Shown: in pieces, positions 8,656 through 18,300 of the stretch
Layout of the letters: each line of letters opens with the position of its first letter
Position numbering within the stretch: the first letter of the stretch is position 1
Source of the DNA: Paenibacillus sp. L3-i20
Lineage (GTDB): Bacteria > Bacillota > Bacilli > Paenibacillales > Paenibacillaceae
Assembly (NCBI RefSeq): GCF_022180385.2
Contig: NZ_BQME02000001.1
Coordinates: 1,070,501-1,134,500, forward strand
DNA: 64,000 nt
Direction: 5' to 3'
Notes under the pieces: model-generated
The model's database searches: none
Told to the model about the DNA's origin: nothing
The model's input: the letters and a program-made list of their open reading frames with translations, nothing else
Program-made: the position numbers and the translations under genes

Positions 8656-9489
8656 TTAAATACAAACATCAAGTGGAATAATCTCTAAAATTTTTTCCGG
8701 AATAATGCTCACCTCTGGCTTCATGTAAGCGAATATTTCTGGCATCATTCTTTTGTGAACCATATTCCAAACAACATAAAGCGCATTATTAATTAACCAG
8801 ACTTTCAAAGCTCTTTTTTCTTCATAGTCTTCCTCATACTCGTACTTTTCTGAATAAAAAGAGTAATAAGTAAAGTAGTCTAATGGTGCTTTATACTTAA
8901 TAACGTATGGTTTACAAGTCTGTTTCCATCGATCTTCTAAAACACCAGCTTTAAATAATTCTTTCAGATTATGCAATATTTCTGGCCTTTCATGAACTCT
9001 GCCATCATAATCTTTAGCATCTTGTATGCTAAAAAAGCCGTTTATTTGGTGATCGAAGTATACTTTTCTAGCAACACTGTCTAATCTTTCATCCTTATCA
9101 TTAGACCAACTGCTGTTATAAGTAATATCTAACTGGTTACCCTTAACCCACAATATTTTATTAGACACATCAAATTCAATTTGAAATTCTCTTAGGTACT
9201 TCTTTATTGGTGTATTCATTGTTAATGCCTGTTGTAAATTTAGTAAACCGGTACTTTTAATAGACTTACAATCGTCATCATTAGAAGTTACATGGAGCGC
9301 TACGGCTTCTATATTCTCATGTTCTAACTTATCTAATGAAATTTTAAATTTATCAATAAAATCATCTATATCAACATCATTGTCATCTGATTTTACGTAC
9401 TCAATCACACTCTTAGGATCTATCTCCAAATAATCTTTCAAAAAATGAAGTGAGCCTTCAAAACTTGTTATATTAAAAAGTAAAGACAC
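8656..9489 (-). CDS. Unknown cargo protein (possible ART-like N-terminal motif)
   Basis: The 277-residue acidic protein has no recognised family. The segment VALHVTSNDDDCKSIKSTGL followed by LNLQQALT (about residues 63-90) resembles the H-x-T…GL opening of ADP-ribosyltransferase-fold proteins, but the other signature residues cannot be placed confidently. The start is taken as GTG with GGGAG upstream. It lies 66 bp downstream of the AbiJ-like C-terminal part on the same strand, so it may be a third gene of that module. Function is not assigned. Confidence 0.6.
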   Translation of the reverse strand: MSLLFNITSFEGSLHFLKDYLEIDPKSVIEYVKSDDNDVDIDDFIDKFKISLDKLEHENIEAVALHVTSNDDDCKSIKSTGLLNLQQALTMNTPIKKYLREFQIEFDVSNKILWVKGNQLDITYNSSWSNDKDERLDSVARKVYFDHQINGFFSIQDAKDYDGRVHERPEILHNLKELFKAGVLEDRWKQTCKPYVIKYKAPLDYFTYYSFYSEKYEYEEDYEEKRALKVWLINNALYVVWNMVHKRMMPEIFAYMKPEVSIIPEKILEIIPLDVCI

Positions 9490-9555
9490 ATAGATCCACT
9501 CCCTTCTCTTATTAAATTTGCGGTTATATTTACGTCTAGGGATGCCATGTCTACC

Positions 9556-9999
9556 TTAACCTAAATATTGAATCGAAACTGAAATTAGCGATAGACACCG
9601 CTTATAAAAATAATCATAGTGTCTATGATCCTCAATATTTATTTTTGTTGTTTCATGATGGCGAATTCTAAAGTCATTCCCAATTTGCGTAAGCTCAAGA
9701 AATTCTTTTTCAAAGAGGTCTTTATAATGGGCCTTTTGACCGCTTATATCTCCAATGATTCTAATTACAGATTTTTTCTTGTCCAAAGTAGGAGAATAAT
9801 ATGTTTTAAGCCTCTCAAAAGCATCCCACAGTTTTTCAACAGCAATTTTAAGATTATCATTATCATAATAGTTAGCTGCTTCTTGGAGCAATTCTTTAAG
9901 ACCGGCTTCCTGAATCGGTATTAATGTACTATCCTTTATTTGTATATTAAATATACTTTCAACTTTACCATTATTCAGCTTGAGGGGAACCCCATCCAA
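9556..9999 (-). CDS. AbiJ-like protein, C-terminal HEPN part (frameshifted)
   Basis: The 147 residues contain a HEPN-type motif, FRIRHHETTK (about 112-121), whose R-x4-H form marks HEPN RNases in abortive-infection proteins. Its only start is TTG without its own ribosome site, and it overlaps the upstream gene by 29 bp in another frame. Removing one G from the GGGG run near 9987-9990 fuses both into one protein reading FGW-VPLKLNNGKVE. It is therefore best read as the second half of one broken or recoded AbiJ-like gene. Confidence 0.7.
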   Translation of the reverse strand: MDGVPLKLNNGKVESIFNIQIKDSTLIPIQEAGLKELLQEAANYYDNDNLKIAVEKLWDAFERLKTYYSPTLDKKKSVIRIIGDISGQKAHYKDLFEKEFLELTQIGNDFRIRHHETTKINIEDHRHYDYFYKRCLSLISVSIQYLG

Positions 10000-10843
10000 A
10001 TTTCAAAAATGCATTAACTTCTGCCTCGAAATCAGTATTTGGGCTATATTTTTCAAAAAACTCTATTGCATCGATTACACAATAGGGTGAACTTGAAAAC
10101 ACAAAATCTCTTAAGTTATCAGTTTCCACATACTGACCCTGCTCATTATAGCATTTAGGTATGTAAAATTGCCGGATATCACCGATGACCTCTTCATTCG
10201 TTGTAGAATCATAATCCCAACCAGTAATCTTATCTGTTTTTCGATATACATCATTATATTTTTCGAAAAGTTGATATATTTGTATTCTAGTGTTCTTTTT
10301 GATTGGAAGCGACATTCTCTTCTCTTTAATTCCCTTTTGATTTCTTTGAGAAAATGGGATAAATAGTTTGTTTTCTGCCGAATCAAAAATTCTCCAATTA
10401 TAGACATCTCGGTTGGATAATTTCTCTGCTGGATAAATTTCATATCCATCGTTTCGTAGCAATTTGTTAACTTCAGCAAGGAACTCTTTCCGATATCCTT
10501 TTTCATTTCTTACAGTGGGATGAAAAATTTCACAGATAAATTTCAAATACGTTTCATCAATTCCATTTTTTAATGGGAAGCGTTCGTCCTCAAAAACCCA
10601 ACAAAATGGATAATCATCATTGTTTATTGTATGTTGCCAAATATCTTCCTCAGCATTTTGGTATCTTTTATCTAAACTTGGCATTCCCTTCAAATCGTAT
10701 ACCCTCTTGAGAAAGTCGATTTCTTCTACTCGCCCAAAATAATTGTAATGTACTCTTTGCATTTCCCAAAGCTCAGGTATATCCATTCCATGTTTAAACA
10801 AATCAAAAATATCACGTTTAGTTATCTCACTTATGATATTCAT
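9971..10843 (-). CDS. AbiJ-like protein, N-terminal part
   Basis: The 290-residue protein starts MNIISEITKRDIFDLFKHGM and has the tryptophan- and tyrosine-rich layout of AbiJ N-terminal domains (ELWEMQRVHYNYFGRVEEID). It ends FLKFGWGSPQAE just where the HEPN half begins in another frame. GGAGAGAC lies before the ATG. AbiJ-type proteins abort phage infection through an RNase-like HEPN C-terminus (family knowledge). With the frameshift the product may be inactive unless ribosomes slip at the G run. Confidence 0.7.
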   Translation of the reverse strand: MNIISEITKRDIFDLFKHGMDIPELWEMQRVHYNYFGRVEEIDFLKRVYDLKGMPSLDKRYQNAEEDIWQHTINNDDYPFCWVFEDERFPLKNGIDETYLKFICEIFHPTVRNEKGYRKEFLAEVNKLLRNDGYEIYPAEKLSNRDVYNWRIFDSAENKLFIPFSQRNQKGIKEKRMSLPIKKNTRIQIYQLFEKYNDVYRKTDKITGWDYDSTTNEEVIGDIRQFYIPKCYNEQGQYVETDNLRDFVFSSSPYCVIDAIEFFEKYSPNTDFEAEVNAFLKFGWGSPQAE

Positions 10844-10916
10844 TTGTTTGAATGTCTCTCCTTTCTAAAAATTATTAAATGTAGCTATCGTCGTGTTTAA
10901 TTGATCAGATGATAAT

Positions 10917-13900
10917 CTAATTTATATCATTTACAACTATTCGCGGATTATAAGAACGTAATTGCCACTGATCATTTTCATATACAAAGAACAACCCAGT
11001 AATATTTGCTATATTTGAAAAGGGTAAACCATCTGTTGATTCAACCTTTTCATAAAAGTATCCATCGCTTGAAGTAAGAAAATACTCCCCATTAACCATT
11101 CGTAGGTGTAACTTATCAGGAAGATTATGCTTTGCCCATGTAAAATTAGGAAAAGATACTTTCTTAGATGCATGTGTTTTTGCTGATCCTGTTAGCAATT
11201 CTATCCATACTCTTGAGCTATCCGAAAGGGCGTGTTCCCATGCTGAAAAGTCCAAAAGTACCTGCTTGATTTCAGAGATACTCTTGTTTTTAAAAATGTC
11301 AAAAGTGGACAACTCTAAGGCTGAGCTTCTCGAACGCACACCTGCCATATATATGTTCGTTGCTAGCTTGTTGGGAAGACCCAGCTCAACAATCATAGCA
11401 AGTGAAGTATATAACTGAACTACATTATCTTCTGTTTCATGATCAAATAATTGGGAAACAGCGTGTATAATCCATGGTAACGTAAAGCCGTAATAGTCTT
11501 TCGAAATTTCAACAACACCTTGTTCAATTGCCATTATTGTAGCGAGCGCATCCCCACTTATCCATGGGCGACGAATATTATCTAGAACAACATGCTCTGG
11601 TACAGATTTCATTAAGTTACAGGCTTTTAGATTGCTCCAAATTTCTAGTTCCCGGATAATATTATCTATCAATTCAATATCACGATGTTCGCTAACAGAA
11701 GATTGAATGAATGCCAATGCAAGATTTCTAAAAAAATCAATATCCTTTAACATAGATTGGGATACTGACAGCGGAACGCCCGAAGAAATCAACTTTTTTC
11801 TATCCGTCCTATTTGGTATTCTGTGCAACAAAGCAGTGGTACGTGCTTTTAAAAGAGCTAGGTAAGATTCTTCATTCTCACTTTCTGCCTGAATAAGTGC
11901 TAGTGAATTTCTAAAGACATCGTCAATCCAGTTTATATCGGCATCATCTGTACTAAAATCTTCATGCATTGCGAGAAGCCCATCATCTATAAAGTCAAAA
12001 ATACGGTTTAACCACTTAGAAAAATCGTCACGAATATTAACTTCAATAAGGTCATTTGCTATTGTTTCAACAAGCAATGTGAAATCAATGCCGGTACGGT
12101 TTGCATTTCTGCATATAGCCTTTAACGCAGCAAGTAAACCACTTCGCACTTCCTCCATTTGTAGATTATCAAAATAATTCCGGGCAAGTCGTCTATCATT
12201 ATTAACTTGCCATGGTGCTCTCGTTGTATCAATTGCATAGAGTATTTTCCCTTCAACATCGGAAAATGCACGCCCTGCTCTTCCACAAATATTCCAAAAG
12301 TCTCTATTGCTGATTGCTTTCTCACTATAATATGGTGTTGACACAATCACAGTTGAAATACCAACATTAACTCCTTGCCCAAGTGTTGAGGAAGCAATGA
12401 TTACTCGTGGAGCTTTAGAACGCATCAGCCTTTCAATAGCAATACGAACAAGCGTAGGCAATCGATTATTGTGACAAATGACCCCTTTTCTTGCGGCTGT
12501 TAAAACAATATCGTCATTGCCGAGTTCCTCACTACAAACACTTTCAAAAACATTCCATAGAGAATTATCCCACTGATAATCTACTGGATGCTCTCCTAGT
12601 GCTAGAAGTACGCTCTCTGCCAACCCATTAATTGAATTAGCCCTTGCGGAATATATCATGACTGTCCCGTTTTGCGCTAATCGAACTGCTGTTGCAGCTA
12701 CAGCCTCGTTTTTATTATTCGGGAAGTGATTTCTCCTACGTCCAAATCCTAAAGGCCCTTTTTGGATAAAGTTTGGGTTAAATGGTTCACCTTCGCTTTT
12801 CCACTCTAACCTAACGCGATTGCCGTTCCAAAGTAATAAGCCCAACCTCTCCAGAGCAGGCTTCCATTCCGACTTTGCCACTAGATCCGAGTCGCTTGTG
12901 ATCCATTGAGCTAAATCGTCTGCATTTGGCAATACAGCAGATAAAAGTAACATTCTTATTTGGTTTCTGTAAGCGAACTCCTTGATATGCGTAAGAAATA
13001 TTTCATTTTTGATATGTCTTTCTTCTACACCCAACAAGTGCCCTTCATCAACAACAATTAACTTGATTTCTTTTTCAAGTCCTGATCCGCAACGAATAAG
13101 TGCCTTTGCCTTTTCAGGTGTGGCAATGATGACTTGAGATTCATTGATTAGTTCAAAGTCTGTAACATTGGCAGTCGAACCACCATACAACTGAGAAACA
13201 GTAATACCCAGTGGTCCAAATGTATTACTTAAACTTTGCTCAATTTCAAAAGCTAAGGAACGGAATGGTGCAAGATACAAAACTTTTGATAATATATGAG
13301 TAGATAAGGTTTTGAGAATCGCTATCTCTGCTATTCTTGTCTTTCCACCGCTTGTACGTAGGTTAATGACAGCGCCACTATTATCGCCAATGGCAAGCGG
13401 CAACGCCGCTGTTTGAGATGGCCACATTTCAGTAACTGGAGATCTAAATCCACTGAGTAAACGTATATATTTTTCAGTGATATACTTTGCCGGAAGATAC
13501 GGTGGCAAGGTAGACCAAAGAGATGAACCTTGAAAAGTAGAAAAGATAATTCTTAGTAGTCGAATAACAAGCCAGTATAACGTCAAAGCACTTTCGGAAG
13601 AAATAGCCAATAGCTTTTCTAGAATACCTTTTATAGCTGTAAAGTTCTCTTGATTACCTGTGTGAATGAAGTCCATAACCAATAAAAAACAGCGTGCAAT
13701 TTCATGTGATATTACCCATTCATCAAAATCACGAAGATTCAAATGTTCTGGTGATTGAGTGAATAGAACATCACCTACAATTCGGAGCATGGATTCAAAG
13801 TCTTTTTTTATAAAATGAATGATTATTTGACCTACCGTAAAATCAACATCGATATCGTGGAGGACAATAAATGCACGTGAATATTGCTTAGCTGCATATA

Positions 13901-14243
13901 ACGACATGCCAGCAATTAAAAGGTTGTAGTTTATCGTATCTATTTCATCATGATTAAACTTAAACGCATCCGACAATATCTTTCCGGCTTTTTCTAGTAC
14001 TACCAATCCCTCGGCAGTTTCTGCGTCGTCATTTTCAACCAATGAACAACCACAAGAAATCAAAGTGTATCCTATATGTGTTGCCTTTTCTGTAAGCGTA
14101 GAATCAAAACTAGGATAGTTTTCGGGACTTTCTTTAACCTCTTGCAAAATTCTCCGTGCATCAGCTTGAGTTACAAGGTTTTCAATTCGATCTTGCTCTA
14201 AACTCTTAAGCAAAGATATTGCATAATCTGTAGGGATGCTCAT
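10917..14243 (-). CDS. hamB: Hachiman helicase HamB
   Basis: The 1108-residue superfamily-2 helicase has Walker A TSGGKT (about residue 298), Walker B/DEAH-type DEGH in VVDEGHLLG (about 399), motif III SAVLPNADD (about 438) and motif VI CGRAGRA (about 664). The long helical C-terminal third is typical of Hachiman. HamB unwinds or surveys DNA and restrains the HamA nuclease until damage or phage DNA is sensed (published family behaviour). The start codon overlaps the hamA stop (ATGA), so the two are translationally coupled. Confidence 0.9.
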   Translation of the reverse strand: MSIPTDYAISLLKSLEQDRIENLVTQADARRILQEVKESPENYPSFDSTLTEKATHIGYTLISCGCSLVENDDAETAEGLVVLEKAGKILSDAFKFNHDEIDTINYNLLIAGMSLYAAKQYSRAFIVLHDIDVDFTVGQIIIHFIKKDFESMLRIVGDVLFTQSPEHLNLRDFDEWVISHEIARCFLLVMDFIHTGNQENFTAIKGILEKLLAISSESALTLYWLVIRLLRIIFSTFQGSSLWSTLPPYLPAKYITEKYIRLLSGFRSPVTEMWPSQTAALPLAIGDNSGAVINLRTSGGKTRIAEIAILKTLSTHILSKVLYLAPFRSLAFEIEQSLSNTFGPLGITVSQLYGGSTANVTDFELINESQVIIATPEKAKALIRCGSGLEKEIKLIVVDEGHLLGVEERHIKNEIFLTHIKEFAYRNQIRMLLLSAVLPNADDLAQWITSDSDLVAKSEWKPALERLGLLLWNGNRVRLEWKSEGEPFNPNFIQKGPLGFGRRRNHFPNNKNEAVAATAVRLAQNGTVMIYSARANSINGLAESVLLALGEHPVDYQWDNSLWNVFESVCSEELGNDDIVLTAARKGVICHNNRLPTLVRIAIERLMRSKAPRVIIASSTLGQGVNVGISTVIVSTPYYSEKAISNRDFWNICGRAGRAFSDVEGKILYAIDTTRAPWQVNNDRRLARNYFDNLQMEEVRSGLLAALKAICRNANRTGIDFTLLVETIANDLIEVNIRDDFSKWLNRIFDFIDDGLLAMHEDFSTDDADINWIDDVFRNSLALIQAESENEESYLALLKARTTALLHRIPNRTDRKKLISSGVPLSVSQSMLKDIDFFRNLALAFIQSSVSEHRDIELIDNIIRELEIWSNLKACNLMKSVPEHVVLDNIRRPWISGDALATIMAIEQGVVEISKDYYGFTLPWIIHAVSQLFDHETEDNVVQLYTSLAMIVELGLPNKLATNIYMAGVRSRSSALELSTFDIFKNKSISEIKQVLLDFSAWEHALSDSSRVWIELLTGSAKTHASKKVSFPNFTWAKHNLPDKLHLRMVNGEYFLTSSDGYFYEKVESTDGLPFSNIANITGLFFVYENDQWQLRSYNPRIVVNDIN

Positions 14244-15031
14244 CTAATCCTCTCCAATTGTGCAAACGCTTGTTGGACAATCATTTCTGGTGATTGAAAG
14301 CCTAAGGATATCATTAATAAATTACGCAACTCACTTGAAGCGTGCTCATTAATAATCTCTTTAGCCCTGTGCGTACTCATCAGTAAACCAACATAATCTA
14401 TCTGCAATTTATTCGTAGCAAATAATATAGCGCAATTCTGAACCTTCTCAGCCAATTCAGAATCACCAGCTTCAAACAAGCGCTCTGCAACAAACATTAA
14501 TGAAATAGGCAATCCTGCTTTGTTTGAACGTACGAGTCCATCGATTATTTCGGTTACTGCTTGTTTATTGGGAGTTCCTCTAAACTTTGATTCCCCAACG
14601 ATGATTCGTACTGGATCAGAATCCAGATCAAAAAGCAACACATCGTCACCTTTCATTGATTGTTCTACGTTTGGATTATATCTTAATCTGTATACAGGGA
14701 GCTCCACCTCAGTCGTCATGTACAAATACTCTGCCAGAAAAACTTCAGCAAAATTCCCCTTTTGAGTTGTGAGACTCTTTGGATATGGAGACAGGGGCAT
14801 TGGCGCATTAACTATTTGTAACGATTTGATTAAATCTTTACGACGTTCTAATGCATGAGGACTAATATGATGATCTTGTAATGCCCGTGTCATATAGTCA
14901 AGAAAAATATCATAGTTTTCATTTTCTATTAAACATCTATGTAAAATATCACTCGCTGCATTTTCGTCGGAAGATGTAAGTGATATGGACAATGGATGAT
15001 TTTCAGTTGAATGATCATTTATCAATGTCAT
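14240..15031 (-). CDS. hamA: Hachiman nuclease HamA (DUF1837)
   Basis: The 263-residue protein has a PD-(D/E)XK nuclease core: GNFAEVFLAEYL (about 92), the acidic KGDDVLLFD (about 126) and VGESKFRG (about 145), matching the E…D…ExK metal site of DUF1837 proteins. It forms the effector of Hachiman with HamB, degrading DNA when released. GAAGGAATT lies before the ATG; it is the first gene of the hamA-hamB pair. Context, order and overlap all fit the known system. Confidence 0.9.
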   Translation of the reverse strand: MTLINDHSTENHPLSISLTSSDENAASDILHRCLIENENYDIFLDYMTRALQDHHISPHALERRKDLIKSLQIVNAPMPLSPYPKSLTTQKGNFAEVFLAEYLYMTTEVELPVYRLRYNPNVEQSMKGDDVLLFDLDSDPVRIIVGESKFRGTPNKQAVTEIIDGLVRSNKAGLPISLMFVAERLFEAGDSELAEKVQNCAILFATNKLQIDYVGLLMSTHRAKEIINEHASSELRNLLMISLGFQSPEMIVQQAFAQLERIR

Positions 15032-15101
15032 AATTCCTTCAACTCCCCTACTAGTATTTTAACTATAAAAGTCTCCATATTGTTTAACTTTCTCTTTCTA
15101 T

Positions 15102-15293
15102 CTACTTGATTTGCAATGGCAGAAAATCTTTGATCATTTTATCAAAGGCTTGTCTGGCTGATTTCCAATGCATTAATCGTTTTTCATGAACTGTAGTCTG
15201 ATTTTTATATCCTTCATAATTATTTGTTCGCTTCCGCTTCAATTCATTTTCCCCGTTCTGTTTATGAAGGTTTGGATTATAGTTCGCGACCAT
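15102..15293 (-). CDS. Short hypothetical protein, doubtful
   Basis: A 63-residue lysine-rich frame sits between jetC and hamA. No ribosome site is visible before the ATG; the frame stays open upstream to a TGA overlapping the end of jetC. It may be a small gene or a remnant. No family is recognised. Confidence 0.25.
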   Translation of the reverse strand: MVANYNPNLHKQNGENELKRKRTNNYEGYKNQTTVHEKRLMHWKSARQAFDKMIKDFLPLQIK

Positions 15294-15321
15294 GTATGCA
15301 AATTCGTCATTCTGAACCGAC

Positions 15322-18300
15322 TTATTCTGATTTCATGATATGATTTGATTTTTTATAATTTCTATAACCATATTGAACTTCAGACACAACAGTGTCCCTT
15401 CCATGTTTAGTATTTTCAGCACTTAATTGATAATAGACATCAAATTTTTGTAGCAACCCAACGTTCATTACCAATTCGGGGGGTGTAACAACTATCCATT
15501 GGAATTTCAATTCCTCGGCAATCGCCAATATAGGGTCTACAATATGTTCACTTACGGCAACGCTAAATGGATTATCCGTTATTAACGGCTTCCAATTACT
15601 TCTATCCTCATTTGTTCGTTTGAATGAAATGAGCATCATCAAGATTAAGGTTCTTGCACTAAAGACTTGTCCGCCACTTCCGGTAGGATCCGTTTTAGAA
15701 GCCTCGTTGATAGTTTCCCATTCCGTATAGAATTCTGCCTTAGGAGGCTCGTACAAGAAACTATTTTCCTCATGCAATCGGTATAACATAAGCGTAGGAT
15801 ATTTATTATTAAGTGCTGCGAAAATAATATTTCTTGTACCACTCTTGTTTTTTAGCACTTTTTTCGGGATAAGTTCAACGCTGGAATAGTCAATGAATAA
15901 TTCGGAAATCACCTTGTCATATAGATCCTCTATACCCCCTCTGATTTGTTCTGCTTCTTTAGGGAGAGTATTTTCATTTTTCAGTTTAACAAGCGGGAAG
16001 GTTATATTATTCCGATTAATGATCTTCATAGCCTTAATCATTTTCCGTAAATGCTCTATGATTTGTAGAGCATATTTGCAAGCGTGATCCACCCATTCTC
16101 TCTTTGCCTCTTCTGCTTCATTCCGCTCATCTTCTGTAGCTGCTATTTGACTAGTTGCTAACAGGTCCAGTCCTTCAACGGAGGCTTTCATCTCTTCTAA
16201 TTCATCGAAATCCATATCGTTGTAAACTTTTAAGGCCAAATCTTTTATTTCTAGTACCCATTCACTTTTTTCAAAAACCTCTTTTTTCTTGCGATAAACA
16301 TTTTGAAGAATTCGTTTCCTCTCGTTGACGAGTCCCTCTAATTCCTTATACAGTCCTATCCAATCTTCCCATGTTGTTTTTGGATTTTTTTCTACAATTT
16401 CTTGGATGTAAAATGAAGGGATCGAACCGTCTACAATATTAATAGTATTTAGTGTCGCCTTCATATTTTGAGTATACAACTCATATTGACCCAACTTGTC
16501 GGTTATATCGTTAATAATCCCGTTTGTATCTGTTATATCCTTATTCGTACCTTCTAGTTCTTTCTCAGCTTCACTCCTCAGTTTCTCAAAATCGATTACT
16601 TCCCAAACCTCAACTGTTTTACCAAGGTCATTATAGAAATTATTGTGAACTTGTGTCTTTAATCGAGATAATTCTTGTTCCGATGATTTGGTCTGGGAAC
16701 TGTAGATATTGATTAGGGCTGATAAAGCGCTGATCTGATTTTCATTTCTTTGTAATTCCTTTTGCTTTATTTCAAACTTGCCCTCTAACATTAAAATGGA
16801 TTCTGACGGTATTTCGAATTGCTTCCATTGAAGATTCAATTTTCTAAGTTTCGCTTCTTCTTTATCCGTCAATTCCCGATAGTGTTTCAAATCATTTTTC
16901 AGTACAAACAATTTACTATCCCTTTGGTTGATTGCTTGCTGCAGAGCATCCCATTGATACAACCAAAGGGTTAAACTCGATTTGTTTAACTGGAGAACAG
17001 GCTGTTCAGTAGTCATTGTGCCTACAGACTGTTCAACCGGATCTAGAGCTTGAGGAATCGCTTTACGAACTTCATTTACGAGTTCGTCTTTCTTGTTTCT
17101 CCAGTCTCGATAAGATTCTAACCATAGGCCAAAGCTATCTCCTATCTCTTCTAATTCCTTACCTCTAGCGCTTATTTTTCTTACCCTTACTTCAATTTCA
17201 TGGCTTACCACTGTTAACCTTGATGTTTCTTCTCCATACTTCTTCTTAGCTACAATCCAATTTTCTAGCCTTTTGATCTCTTCTCCTAAAGAGAACATGG
17301 TTGCTGAGGCGCTTTTCAGATTTTCTGATATTTCTCTTAAAACAACATTAACGCTATCCATTTTTTTCTGGATTGCCTTTTCCTCATTTTCTTTAATCTT
17401 GATGCTTGATTCCAGTTGACTTACTTGCTCTTCTAGCTCTTTGGAAATTACCCTAACATCAAAGGAATCTAATGCAGCCATGACTGAACGAAGCTCTTCA
17501 ATATACCGGCTTGTACTATCTATTTCTGTTTTAATCTGCAAGCCTTTGGTTGACAGCTCTTCTTTGTATTGAATCAATTCTTCATCATGAATAGATAAAT
17601 CGGTTGCCTTCTTATCTAAAAGGATGAAGGGCATCTCGTTTATCTTCTCTAACTCACCTACCCAAAAGATCGGTATCGGGGTATGGAAGTACTCTTTATT
17701 GATCTTTTGGATTTCTGCCATGTAGGACTTATGATGAGCAGGAATGATTAAGCCGTATTTAAGGAGCGGTTGCCTTTGGTTGAGCTCCACTCTTTTTTCA
17801 GGTTCTTGTTGCTTAATATATTCATCACCATAACTAACCGCAATCCCTCTCTCGGTAAGCAGGGATTTAACTTTATATACTTCCTCGCTAGGTATGAGAA
17901 AAGGCTCGTCTTTTTGTTTTACTTCAAAGGCCAATTCATACCATTGTAGGTTTAATAGATTTATACTTAATTCCCAATCGTCCTTTTTATTCTCTAGCAA
18001 GTTCTTTTGCTCAGGAATCCATGTTCTAAAGTTCGGAATATCAGCAGGCTTCACACGAAGCACGCTCCAAACTTTATTTGCTAAAGCCGTTTCCTTATCC
18101 TGTTCGTCTAGAAGTTGCTGATTTAACTTAACTAGATCTCTATTCAGCGCTTTTATTTCTTGTTCTATCGAAACTTTTTCTAGGGAAAAGTTGAATTTAT
18201 CTTGTTGCTTTAGATCCTGTTCTGACACAAGTTTATCGTGGTTGGCGATAGATTCTTTAATTTTTTGCTCCTTCTGTTGCAACAGAATTTCCATTTCATA

